64,000 nt of DNA from a virus: positions 1-64,000 of the IMG/VR virus record IMGVR_UViG_3300028653_000016; one strand, given 5' to 3'. Positions 1 to 6,673 of this stretch are shown in pieces. Positions within the stretch are counted from its first letter, which is position 1. Every line of letters begins with the position of its first letter. The notes beneath the pieces are model-generated. The model was given only the letters and a program-made list of their open reading frames with translations. It was not told the DNA's origin and searched no databases. The position numbers were made by a program, and so were the translations under genes.

Positions 1-72
1 ACCAGAGCAATACTTCATATGAGCCCTCTTACTTACGATATAGCAATCACAATTAGGACAGATTAGGTTCAT
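1..72 (-). CDS. Small zinc-ribbon protein, 3' end cut by window edge
   Basis: An ATG at position 72 follows the Shine-Dalgarno sequence GGAAGG and opens a frame that runs without a stop to the window edge, giving 24 residues. They contain CPNCDC and a later YCS, which looks like a Cys-rich zinc site. It starts one base after the stop of the upstream gene, as in the rest of this compact operon. The C-terminus is missing and no function can be given. Confidence 0.5.
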   Translation of the reverse strand, partial: MNLICPNCDCYIVSKRAHMKYCSG

Positions 73-73
73 A

Positions 74-307
74 TTATACCTTCCTTGAATATTGATAGCT
101 TCTAACTTCATCCTCATAAATTATATCATCTTCCAAATAAAGATGAGTAATCAAAATAGAATTATACCCATTCTCAACAGGAGTTGCTGTCTTTGCATAA
201 GTCTTAGCAAAAGTTGCAGCTTGTTTTTCTGTGCGAAATTTACCAACCTCTTTATCGTTGGTATTATAAGCACGATACGGAGCTTTTAAAACTTTTCGAG
301 TAGTCAT
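74..307 (-). CDS. Hypothetical protein, 77 aa
   Basis: The start at 307 is chosen because GGAGGT lies eight bases upstream; a longer frame to 370 would overlap the preceding gene and has no ribosome site. The protein begins MTTRKVLKAPYRAY and is basic at the N-terminus. It carries an acidic IDE-like patch near the C-terminus (EDDIIYEDE). I see no known motif. The second gene of a short operon that starts at the promoter at 554-582. Confidence 0.6.
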   Translation of the reverse strand: MTTRKVLKAPYRAYNTNDKEVGKFRTEKQAATFAKTYAKTATPVENGYNSILITHLYLEDDIIYEDEVRSYQYSRKV

Positions 308-308
308 A

Positions 309-536
309 TTAACTACCTCCCAAAACTTCTTTTCGATACCTAGCGCGAAGAAGCAAATCAGGAACTTCATTATTCACTTCTCTTAGAAATTTTCCATAAG
401 AAGTATATTTAAGACGATCCCAGTTAAAAGAATCCCAAAGATAACCAGCAGCCTCATGAATATTCTCACGAGTATTAGCTGATCCATTAGCAATATTTCT
501 AACTAAATTTTCCCAATCCTGATCATCTCTAAGCAT
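309..536 (-). CDS. Hypothetical protein, 75 aa
   Basis: First gene after the promoter at 554-582, with an AGGGAGGA ribosome site just before the ATG. The product is small, soluble and rich in Asn, Arg and aromatic residues (MLRDDQDWENLVRNI at the start). No zinc motif, membrane segment or recognisable domain is visible. It ends next to the ribosome site of the following gene, so the two are probably co-translated. Confidence 0.6.
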   Translation of the reverse strand: MLRDDQDWENLVRNIANGSANTRENIHEAAGYLWDSFNWDRLKYTSYGKFLREVNNEVPDLLLRARYRKEVLGGS

Positions 537-553
537 TGTGTCCTCCCTGATTA

Positions 554-582
554 AGTCTATCAGATAATGGTTATCTTGTCAA
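554..582 (-). promoter_or_regulatory. Promoter of the recurrent phage type
   Basis: On the minus strand TTGACA (582-577) is followed by a 17-base spacer ending in TGA and then TAGACT (559-554). The -10 is a 4/6 match. The same layout recurs at many sites here. It sits inside the 3' end of the zinc-protein gene at 571-795 and reads into the gene starting at 536. Confidence 0.7.
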
Positions 583-795
583 GGCCCATTTCTTCATTTG
601 AGAAAATATATCTATATTAAGATGAGTGGATAAACCCTTACTTTTATGTAAATGACACCATTCTAAATACTCTAGATTATCTATTGGAACATACTCTTTG
701 CAATGCCAACCATAGTACCAATTTGAGCACCTAGTTTTTTGTGAATAGGGATAATGGCAATTAGCATGGCCGCAATTTCTACAAATAATAGCCAC
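571..795 (-). CDS. Small zinc protein, NLxYLE family
   Basis: A 74-residue member of the small Cys/His family that is expanded in this window. It has CRNCGH near the N-terminus, a Cys pair further on (CSNWYYGWHC), and the DNLEYLE signature. Unlike most members it has a further 30-residue tail after the signature. Probably binds one zinc ion; its role is unknown. It lies directly downstream of the SprT-like protease gene. Confidence 0.65.
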   Translation of the reverse strand: MAIICRNCGHANCHYPYSQKTRCSNWYYGWHCKEYVPIDNLEYLEWCHLHKSKGLSTHLNIDIFSQMKKWALTR

Positions 796-796
796 A

Positions 797-1279
797 TTAT
801 CTCACTTTCTCAAAAGCCAATCTACCATATGACTTCTCTCTTCCACAAGTCTTGCACCACATCTGACTGATATTATTTGTATACCTCTTAGTCACCCTAT
901 ATAGGTTCCAAGTGCTATTGCAGCTATGGCACAACACTACAGCCTTTGGAGTAGCCTTAACCGCTATAGTCCCACATCTCTTACCACTATGCCCAAGCTC
1001 TATTGCTTTAGCTCTCCATACCTCATCGTGGCCATGCCTAGCATCCACAAGAGCATGAGCTATCTCATGCAAGCAGGTATCAATCACTTGCTCTTCACTA
1101 TTGACCTCAGTAGCGTACTTTCCAAGTGAAATAGTTTTGATCCTATGCTGGCAATATCCCAACCGTGTCAATGCTCTGTCAAACCTAAAAGTCCAATTAT
1201 CCTTTGGGCAAAAAGACCAGCTATGAAGATAATACTTCATTAAATCTTCTGCCATCATTTGAGCACGTTGAAGATTCAT
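797..1279 (-). CDS. SprT-like zinc metallopeptidase
   Basis: The 160-residue protein has the zincin motif HEIAH at about residues 90-94 with a further His in RHGHD, followed by a C-terminal zinc ribbon (CHSC, then CKTCG). This layout, with a catalytic HExxH and a Cys4 ribbon, is that of SprT/Spartan-like proteins, which in cells cut DNA-crosslinked proteins. The C-terminal YGRLAF fits the end of the ribbon. In a phage with Mre11/Rad50, RecA and ligase, a role in clearing protein-blocked DNA is plausible but inferred. Its start codon overlaps the stop of the upstream gene. Confidence 0.75.
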   Translation of the reverse strand: MNLQRAQMMAEDLMKYYLHSWSFCPKDNWTFRFDRALTRLGYCQHRIKTISLGKYATEVNSEEQVIDTCLHEIAHALVDARHGHDEVWRAKAIELGHSGKRCGTIAVKATPKAVVLCHSCNSTWNLYRVTKRYTNNISQMWCKTCGREKSYGRLAFEKVR

Positions 1280-1596
1280 TATTTAGACTCCTTTGACTCA
1301 GCCAATAAGAGTTTCATAATAGACCAAGCTTTATTTTGCTTGGCAAGTTTCTTGCACTTATTCCAAACTGCTCTGGCTTTAGCTATGTGATTAGTTTCAA
1401 AATCTGCTCTCCACCATCCATAAGATTCATCCCATAAAAGAACAGCATAACGTTTATCATTTGCTCGTTCATCAATATTAGCTTGCTCAATAAAGAATCT
1501 TGTTTCGCCATCAACCAATTCACCAAATTGGATCATATCAGAAAAAGGTAAACAAGGTTTAGGATTATCTTGAATTGATTGAAGTCCTCGATTCAT
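1279..1596 (-). CDS. Hypothetical protein, 105 aa
   Basis: Soluble protein with a Trp-rich middle (YGWWRADF) and a basic C-terminal helix rich in Lys. It contains no recognisable motif. Both ends overlap neighbouring genes by one base (TAATG), so it is translationally coupled to 1596-1808 upstream and the SprT-like protease downstream. Confidence 0.6.
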   Translation of the reverse strand: MNRGLQSIQDNPKPCLPFSDMIQFGELVDGETRFFIEQANIDERANDKRYAVLLWDESYGWWRADFETNHIAKARAVWNKCKKLAKQNKAWSIMKLLLAESKESK

Positions 1597-1808
1597 TATT
1601 TCACTTCCACGTTCTTTCGATAGAAAGCAACAATGCGTTCCATTTCCTGGATTGAAAGGGTGATAGATTCTTGACGACCTCCAGCTCGATCAACCAAGTC
1701 AATCCCAATGTACCCATGCATAGCACTCGTGCTGACTGTAATTGTTCTATATGAAGTAGAGTCAAAACACTCCTGGTCTGCATCTTTCAGAAAGGTTATT
1801 GTTTTCAT
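1596..1808 (-). CDS. Hypothetical protein, 70 aa
   Basis: First gene after the promoter at 1829-1857, with AGGAGG about 10 bases before the ATG. The product begins MKTITFLKDADQE and looks like a small beta-rich fold with a C-terminal helix (SIQEMERIVAFYRK). No family recognised. A 60-aa overlapping frame at 1601-1783 is a shadow. Confidence 0.65.
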   Translation of the reverse strand: MKTITFLKDADQECFDSTSYRTITVSTSAMHGYIGIDLVDRAGGRQESITLSIQEMERIVAFYRKNVEVK

Positions 1809-1828
1809 TGTTTGTTTCCTCCTACTTT

Positions 1829-1857
1829 AGTATAACAGGAAGTAGATAACAATGCAA
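1829..1857 (-). promoter_or_regulatory. Promoter of the recurrent phage type
   Basis: TTGCAT (1857-1852), a 17-base spacer ending in TGT, then TATACT (1834-1829) on the minus strand. It has the TGn extended -10 and the TTATCT spacer element shared with other promoters here. It reads into the gene starting at 1808. Confidence 0.7.
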
Positions 1858-1903
1858 TGGGCACAAAGACCCTATTTTAATCATTTAAGTGAGTTTAAAT
1901 GCG

Positions 1904-2668
1904 TTATTTGGTCTCTTTCTTGGTATTTTTATTTAGGTTTTCTATAGAGGTGGGATAAGTCTTAAGGGAGTCAGTAATAGATACATCCACTTTACCAGCG
2001 AACTCAGAAAAATGAGACTGGTCTGTGTGGGTTAAACGGTACGCATTATACACTGCAGCTAATATAACTTGCACCAATGAACGCGCTTCAGCAAGCCAAT
2101 CTTTATCAGCATCTTTTGACAATTGATCCTGTAAAGTGGCGATTGTTTTAATAAGAGAATGTTGTTCTTTTACATTAATTGCGATAAGACCTTCTATGGC
2201 AGGATCTACAAAATTTGTCTGCCTTGCTATTAGTATCTCAATTCGAGCTTGACAAGCATTAAACAAAGCAATCAAAGCTGCTCGTTTATCCTGTAATCTG
2301 ACAGATTCATCAGTTATTTTATCAATAACATTTAGCATCTCTCTAGGAGGAGCTACACTTTCAAGCTGCATAGCGAGAGCTTTTGAATTTTTTACATTAT
2401 GCTGTTTATAATATTGGTAGAAAGAAGCTGGGCTTAATTCCTTTAACATAGGGAATTGCTCTCCATATTTATCCACCATATATTTAACTGCAGCATTAGA
2501 ATTCTTTTCCCGCATAAACTTTTCCATATCCTCCCTCACTTCAACAGGAAGACTTCGCAAAAGTCCTTTTCCAGGTAAATTATGCTTTTTAGGTTTAGCT
2601 GAAGTTTCAGGAATTACCTCTTGAGGCTGATTCTCTGGTGCTGATTGCTGCTGATTTTCTTCGCTCAT
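1904..2668 (-). CDS. Hypothetical protein with acidic Gln/Pro-rich N-terminus, 254 aa
   Basis: The first 30 residues are low-complexity (Gln, Glu, Pro), followed by a basic linker and then a mostly helical body. The region around residues 40-85 (VEVREDMEKFM, KYGEQFPML, SPASFYQYYK) resembles a small DNA-binding helical domain, as in some small terminase subunits or phage regulators, but I cannot assign it. It ends about 95 bases before the next promoter. It starts inside the stop of the sigma-like gene upstream and may be part of the transcription module. Confidence 0.6.
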   Translation of the reverse strand: MSEENQQQSAPENQPQEVIPETSAKPKKHNLPGKGLLRSLPVEVREDMEKFMREKNSNAAVKYMVDKYGEQFPMLKELSPASFYQYYKQHNVKNSKALAMQLESVAPPREMLNVIDKITDESVRLQDKRAALIALFNACQARIEILIARQTNFVDPAIEGLIAINVKEQHSLIKTIATLQDQLSKDADKDWLAEARSLVQVILAAVYNAYRLTHTDQSHFSEFAGKVDVSITDSLKTYPTSIENLNKNTKKETK

Positions 2669-3237
2669 AAATTTATCTCCATCTCTTTCAATGTTTGAGT
2701 CAATTGATTATAAATAATCTTGATTTCCCTATAAGTCATTACCCCTCGTTTACCAAAACGTTTTGATATCTCTGCATAGGTAACAGTAGGATCATGATAG
2801 ATAGCCATTAGCATAACCAATTGCATATCTTTTAATTCCCTGTTTAAGACCCCAAAAATTTCCCCTATCATACGTTTAGGCTGTAATTTGACCTTCTCCA
2901 AGACCTCTAGAAGCTTGTCAAAGGGCTTTCTCTTATCCAAATCGGGCCATATCACCCTATTTGCCTGATCTGGATAGGTGTTCTCATAATAGGCTCTTAA
3001 ATCAGCTATTACAGTGGTTTTCACTAAATCTCCTAAACTACCATCCTGGCCAAACTTATAAGCATCGAGCACACGTTCAACAGCATTCTTAACTACTTCT
3101 TCTAGTACAAGACTAGGCAAAACCAAATTTTTAATCTTTGAAATGAAGTAAATAGAGTTATTTATAAGATCGAGTTTCAAAAGAGAAAGCTCTTTTTCTG
3201 AAAATTTTGATCTAAGATATATAGAATTTCTTCGCAT
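2665..3237 (-). CDS. Putative sigma-factor-like protein
   Basis: A 190-residue all-helical protein. The middle (GDLVKTTVIADLRAYYE) resembles the end of sigma region 2. The C-terminus (TYAEISKRFG followed by a long helix) resembles the region 4 helix-turn-helix. It lies in a block with a second sigma-region-4-like protein and a NusG homologue, which supports a role in switching transcription. Similarity is judged by eye and is weak in the N-terminal third; a small terminase subunit is the main alternative. Confidence 0.4.
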   Translation of the reverse strand: MRRNSIYLRSKFSEKELSLLKLDLINNSIYFISKIKNLVLPSLVLEEVVKNAVERVLDAYKFGQDGSLGDLVKTTVIADLRAYYENTYPDQANRVIWPDLDKRKPFDKLLEVLEKVKLQPKRMIGEIFGVLNRELKDMQLVMLMAIYHDPTVTYAEISKRFGKRGVMTYREIKIIYNQLTQTLKEMEINL

Positions 3238-3240
3238 AAA

Positions 3241-3510
3241 TCATTCTTCTATTATAGAATCTGAGGAACGTCTAACTTCTTTATCTACAAATCGATTCAC
3301 ATCACCTGAATGGCCGTACATTCGATCACTATTCACCTCTCGCTTTAGACAACCACAGGATTTTGTATTACCTCCCCATAGAGCAGATGCAGTGACTTCT
3401 TTAAGACTCCCGCAGTCACAATAACATAACCAAAAACTTTTTACAGATTTTGTATAAGTAACTAATCTACCAAATCTCATGCCAACTTTAAGTTCAATCT
3501 TCGGTTTCAT
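3241..3510 (-). CDS. Stand-alone zinc-finger module related to HNH-endonuclease DNA-binding domains
   Basis: 89 residues with the pattern GMRFGRLV, CYCDCG and KSCGC, the Cys-rich module that precedes HNH nuclease domains in homing endonucleases. The same module occurs at the N-terminus of the HNH protein at 38648-39517 and twice in the helicase at 29085-32207. No HNH residues follow here. It may be a remnant of an endonuclease gene or a domesticated DNA-binding protein. It is inserted between the two sigma-like genes and overlaps the upstream one by 17 bases. Confidence 0.65.
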   Translation of the reverse strand: MKPKIELKVGMRFGRLVTYTKSVKSFWLCYCDCGSLKEVTASALWGGNTKSCGCLKREVNSDRMYGHSGDVNRFVDKEVRRSSDSIIEE

Positions 3511-3928
3511 TTTTTCGTTCTCTGCTAAATCCTTTTAGATTAATCTCAACTCTTAGTCTCTTCTGAATCTTTTTAATACATGCTTTAAGAACTCTAGCTA
3601 CATAGTTTTGAATGCATCCTACCTGCTTAGCAATCTCTTCCTCTGGTAGCAAATACACGAAACGCATGGTGAAGATCTGAAATTGTTGTGTTGTTAACAC
3701 TTGAGATGCTGCCTTAAATACTTTTCTTAATAGTTTCTCTTGCCTTCGAACGAATTTACGTCTTAGTACAGGATCATTTCGCTGTTCAAGCAATATAGCA
3801 TTATCTTGGGCAACCTTCTCAAGCCCCTCATGTGTCATGCTAATTTCTATATAATCAACATTCTTAGGGGTCTCAATTTCAGCGTTTGCTTTCTCCGTTT
3901 CTTTAAGCTTCAGTTGCTTTTTCTTCAT
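3494..3928 (-). CDS. Sigma region 4-like helix-turn-helix protein
   Basis: 144 residues. A Lys-rich N-terminus is followed by a domain with the pattern of sigma70 region 4: LTTQQFQIFTMRF, then EEEIAKQVG, then a recognition-like helix (VARVLKACIKKIQ). Such proteins bind -35 elements or act as phage transcription adaptors. It directly follows nusG and overlaps it by 26 bases, so the two are probably made together. No region 2 is visible, so it is not a complete sigma factor. Confidence 0.5.
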   Translation of the reverse strand: MKKKQLKLKETEKANAEIETPKNVDYIEISMTHEGLEKVAQDNAILLEQRNDPVLRRKFVRRQEKLLRKVFKAASQVLTTQQFQIFTMRFVYLLPEEEIAKQVGCIQNYVARVLKACIKKIQKRLRVEINLKGFSRERKNETED

Positions 3929-4484
3929 GACTATTCTCCGTCAGTTTTGACAAATGTGCAATATTTACCGATACAGGTGCTGAACGCCCAAATACTATTG
4001 TCTCAATAACCGCTGTCCTGCCTTTGATCTCTTCTATGATGCCTTTTATCCCCATAAATGGACCAACACACACTTCAACCAAATTTCCTACTTGGACATC
4101 TATAATTTCTTCTTCAACAGGCTCGACATCAGCTTCTTCCAATGATTTAATATGCTCAATATCTTCTTGAGAAATGGGAGTAGGCAAATCATGAGCCTCG
4201 TCATGAGGCAGTTTAAGAAAATGCCCAAGTTTAGCTTCCATCAAAGCTTGTTCCAATTTTGAGTCAATTATCGTCTTGGTATTTATAAATACATACCCGC
4301 TAAATAGACTCTTATTATCATAGACCTCTTTATTGTGTTTAACTACTTTTGATTTTAAACTTGGGGTCCAAATCATAGTGTCAGGATATTCCAAACGATC
4401 AAGAAGGGATTGGATTAACAACGCTCCGCGATTTCCAATACCTTGGGTGCTTATCACGTACCAATTGCGATTATCATTACTCAT
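3903..4484 (-). CDS. nusG: NusG-like transcription elongation factor
   Basis: The N-terminus (NWYVISTQGIGNR, then SLLDRL, then LFSGYVFI) matches the NGN domain, which binds RNA polymerase and bridges the clamp. An acidic linker leads to a C-terminal KOW domain (VGNLVEVCVGPFMGIKG, at about residues 131-185). At 193 aa it is close to bacterial NusG in length. Host NusG couples transcription to Rho or ribosomes; a phage copy could act as an antiterminator or replace the host factor. It sits between the sigma-like genes and the primase gene. Confidence 0.8.
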   Translation of the reverse strand: MSNDNRNWYVISTQGIGNRGALLIQSLLDRLEYPDTMIWTPSLKSKVVKHNKEVYDNKSLFSGYVFINTKTIIDSKLEQALMEAKLGHFLKLPHDEAHDLPTPISQEDIEHIKSLEEADVEPVEEEIIDVQVGNLVEVCVGPFMGIKGIIEEIKGRTAVIETIVFGRSAPVSVNIAHLSKLTENSHEEKATEA

Positions 4485-5134
4485 ACTATTAGCTCCTGTT
4501 CAGGAATAGATAGAAAGCTGCCAAATTTTTTCACATAGTCATCGGGATCTGTCTTTGGGGGAAGCTGAATAAAAGAGAACTTAAGGTCTGCATCATAAAA
4601 TTTAGAAGGAATATTTTCTTTCATCTTAGCAATAAAATTATTTCCTGCTTTATCTCCATCAGGTACAAAACAAACTGACTTAGCAAATCGACTAATAAGG
4701 CAGAGCTGAGTATGGGATATGTTAGATCCAAGAAGAGCAACAATATTCTTAATTCCCGCTTGCCAAGGGGTGAGCATGGACAGATTACCCTCAACCACAT
4801 ACACCTTCTGAGTCTTCAATATCTCTTTATAATTCTGGAATAGCCCATAAAGATGGTCTGCCTTCTCATACGTTGTATTTATGTACTTTGTAGAGGAAAG
4901 CCCCAAAGGACGACAACTCACAGCCACTGTAGATCCATAAACATCTTGAATCGGAAACATAGTAGAATGATGGAACCTTTTATCAAACTTAGGAAGCTGC
5001 CCTTGGTAATCAGCATCTAAGTAAATCTCACCTGAATGGTCTACATACCCCAAATGGAACGCTCTTATAGTGTCCTCATTAAGCTTACGCTCTTCAACCA
5101 AATATTTATAGGCTGGAAGTACTGTTGAAATCAC
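4481..5134 (-). CDS. DnaG-type primase, catalytic TOPRIM part
   Basis: 217 residues starting at a GTG after AAAGGA. The N-terminal YLVEERKLNEDTIRAFHLGY matches the start of the DnaG catalytic core. The TOPRIM motifs are VYVVEGNLSML (the catalytic Glu) and CFVPDGDKAGN (the DxD-type metal site). The zinc-binding domain is absent; a matching CHC2-like protein is encoded at 25128-25613, about 20 kb away. The C-terminal helicase-binding domain is also missing or very short. It makes RNA primers, probably with the separate zinc subunit. Confidence 0.75.
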   Translation of the reverse strand: MISTVLPAYKYLVEERKLNEDTIRAFHLGYVDHSGEIYLDADYQGQLPKFDKRFHHSTMFPIQDVYGSTVAVSCRPLGLSSTKYINTTYEKADHLYGLFQNYKEILKTQKVYVVEGNLSMLTPWQAGIKNIVALLGSNISHTQLCLISRFAKSVCFVPDGDKAGNNFIAKMKENIPSKFYDADLKFSFIQLPPKTDPDDYVKKFGSFLSIPEQELIV

Positions 5135-5469
5135 TTTTGATCCTTTAGCGTTGAATATCGATCATCAAAACTTCTATGCTCTTTATTCTTTGTGTAATCA
5201 AGTAGCATCAATGCATCATAAATAAGATGGGCCAAATGGGATCGTCCACTTTCAGGATCAATCTCTTCCCCTTTAATAAAAGCTCGAAGATGTCTACTAC
5301 AAGAGCCAAGCAATTTCATCCAATTCATGCCCTTCTTGAAGTTATACCTGTCACCATACTTTCTTTGCCCATGAGTACCACACGCTGCTACCTCTTCTAA
5401 TCCATCCATTTCTAATAAATATTGAAGCTCTGGTTTTCCATCATCAAAATGCTTTGCATCACCAGTCAT
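5131..5469 (-). CDS. DUF5664 / MazZ-like dATP/dGTP diphosphohydrolase-like protein
   Basis: 112 residues with the family's conserved blocks: GKPELQYLLEM, GTHGQRKYGDR, NFKKGMNWMKLLGSCSRHL and HLAHLIYDALMLLDY. Related proteins in 2-aminoadenine phages (MazZ) hydrolyse dGTP and dATP, but many phages with normal DNA also carry DUF5664. It is one of three nucleotide-pool genes in a row (with 5492-6001 and 6177-6503). No purZ or datZ is seen in this window. Confidence 0.65.
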   Translation of the reverse strand: MTGDAKHFDDGKPELQYLLEMDGLEEVAACGTHGQRKYGDRYNFKKGMNWMKLLGSCSRHLRAFIKGEEIDPESGRSHLAHLIYDALMLLDYTKNKEHRSFDDRYSTLKDQK

Positions 5470-5491
5470 GATTTATATCCTTTCCCTTCTA

Positions 5492-6001
5492 TTATCTAAA
5501 TTGGTACATCTGATCAACCATCCACTTCGGCAAACTTCTAATTAGCATCTTAATGCGCCAAGTGATTCTCTTCTTTCTAGTTCCAAAATTATCCTGAAGA
5601 TACTTACCAATCACCTCCAAATCATCTGATACAAAGTCATCCTCAAATTGAGATACATTCAAAAAAGTCTTGGGCATATATAAAACCGTTGGTTTCCACA
5701 TACAGTATCGTGATAGGCCATATTCCCTCTCTACCCCAAATGATTTCTGATCTGCTCCATCGATCACTACAGCATGTACTTCTCGTGTTATAATCTCTTT
5801 GTCGCGTTTCCAAAATCCTCTAAGCTTCTTTTCATCCGTATTCAATAAAGGACCAGGAAGGGCAAGTACCTTTTCTTCTAGCACAGGGCTAACCACTTGA
5901 ACATCATATTTCTTAAGAACCTCAGTAACATATTGGGCATGTTCTACTTGCTCTTTCTTATCCTTGCCAGTCATTTTCGTGGCGAGATAGATCTTAATCA
6001 T
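5492..6001 (-). CDS. Nucleoside 2-deoxyribosyltransferase-like protein
   Basis: 169 residues. The N-terminal IYLATKMTG and the block REVHAVVIDGA followed by VEREYGLSRY and PTVLYMP match the Rossmann-like fold of nucleoside deoxyribosyltransferases and the DUF4406 relatives. The Glu in EREYG is in the place of the catalytic or active-site Glu of that superfamily. The C-terminal 40 residues are basic. It lies with MazG- and MazZ-like genes, so base salvage or nucleotide turnover is likely; the substrate is unknown. Confidence 0.6.
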   Translation of the reverse strand: MIKIYLATKMTGKDKKEQVEHAQYVTEVLKKYDVQVVSPVLEEKVLALPGPLLNTDEKKLRGFWKRDKEIITREVHAVVIDGADQKSFGVEREYGLSRYCMWKPTVLYMPKTFLNVSQFEDDFVSDDLEVIGKYLQDNFGTRKKRITWRIKMLIRSLPKWMVDQMYQFR

Positions 6002-6180
6002 TATCGATTATCCTTTGGGATATACACAGGTTGAGCATAATGGAGCCTAATGCCATCTTCATTTATATATTTACAACATTCATGTGTAAAAGGACGCGAC
6101 CCAGAATGGCAACAACACTTACATAATGTCTCAAGACTATTTATATGACTATAATCAGAATCACGATATCCACTAATCAT
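6001..6180 (-). CDS. Cys-rich small protein, 59 aa
   Basis: The ATG at 6180 overlaps the mazG stop (ATGA) and the TAA overlaps the next start (TAATG), so coupling supports it as a real gene. The product has CKCCCHSG followed by HECCKY, a compact Cys/His cluster that probably binds zinc. It lacks the NLxYLE tail, so membership in the expanded family is uncertain. Confidence 0.6.
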   Translation of the reverse strand: MISGYRDSDYSHINSLETLCKCCCHSGSRPFTHECCKYINEDGIRLHYAQPVYIPKDNR

Positions 6181-6503
6181 CGATTATCTCCTGATCCTTT
6201 AATTACATTTCGAGCAAGTCTATCTTCCAGCTTATCATGATTCTTCTGCATCATATCTTCAAGTGTAGTTCCAAGTTCTTCTGCGAGACGAGCTAAGTAC
6301 CACAGGACATCTCCCCCTTCATCAATAAGCTGGTTCTTTCGCTCTTCAGTAAGAATACCGTTATCATCTCTGATACACTTCTTATACTTACCTGCTACTT
6401 CTCCAGCCTCATTGGTAAGTCCTAGGATCACATACGGAAGAGATTCATTTTTAGGATAAATAGCTGTCTTCTCTGACCACTTCTGATATTCGTTAGCTTG
6501 CAT
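6177..6503 (-). CDS. MazG-like nucleotide pyrophosphohydrolase
   Basis: 108 residues, all helical. The MazG pattern is clear: LGLTNEAGEVAGKYKK carries the first metal-binding Glu residues and LIDEGGDVLWYLARLAEELG carries the second ExxD pair. Such enzymes hydrolyse non-canonical NTPs or lower ppGpp levels. The gene is coupled to zinc proteins on both sides and stands next to other nucleotide-pool genes. Confidence 0.85.
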   Translation of the reverse strand: MQANEYQKWSEKTAIYPKNESLPYVILGLTNEAGEVAGKYKKCIRDDNGILTEERKNQLIDEGGDVLWYLARLAEELGTTLEDMMQKNHDKLEDRLARNVIKGSGDNR

Positions 6504-6628
6504 TATCTTGCCTTCTTAAATTTCTTACACTTACAAGTTACATTCCTGCATGTATAATCATATTCCCCATAATCCATCCAACTAAAATGAGAATTTTCTT
6601 TATGGCCGCATTTACATTTCTTTTCCAT
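6503..6628 (-). CDS. Small CxCGH zinc protein, 41 aa
   Basis: Starts at an ATG with GAGGT upstream, 16 bases downstream of the -10 box at 6645-6650, and ends in a TAATG overlap with mazG. It has CKCGHKENSH and a later C..V.CKCKK, the core Cys/His pattern of the expanded family but without the NLxYLE tail. It is the shortest member seen. Confidence 0.65.
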   Translation of the reverse strand: MEKKCKCGHKENSHFSWMDYGEYDYTCRNVTCKCKKFKKAR

Positions 6629-6644
6629 ATTTGTACCTCACTAA

Positions 6645-6673
6645 AGTATAATACAAATCTCTCTAATTTGCAA
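6645..6673 (-). promoter_or_regulatory. Promoter within the polA 3' end
   Basis: TTGCAA (6673-6668), a 17-base spacer, then TATACT (6650-6645) on the minus strand. The -35 lies in the last codons of the polymerase gene. It would start transcription of the zinc, mazG, deoxyribosyltransferase and primase group. Confidence 0.65.

Noticed and set aside
1601-1783. 60-aa frame within 1596-1808
   Set aside because: Same strand but shifted; the longer frame has the promoter and ribosome site.
1904-2668. Small terminase subunit assignment
   Set aside because: The helical domain is suggestive, but no large terminase, portal or capsid gene is nearby and no specific motif is seen.
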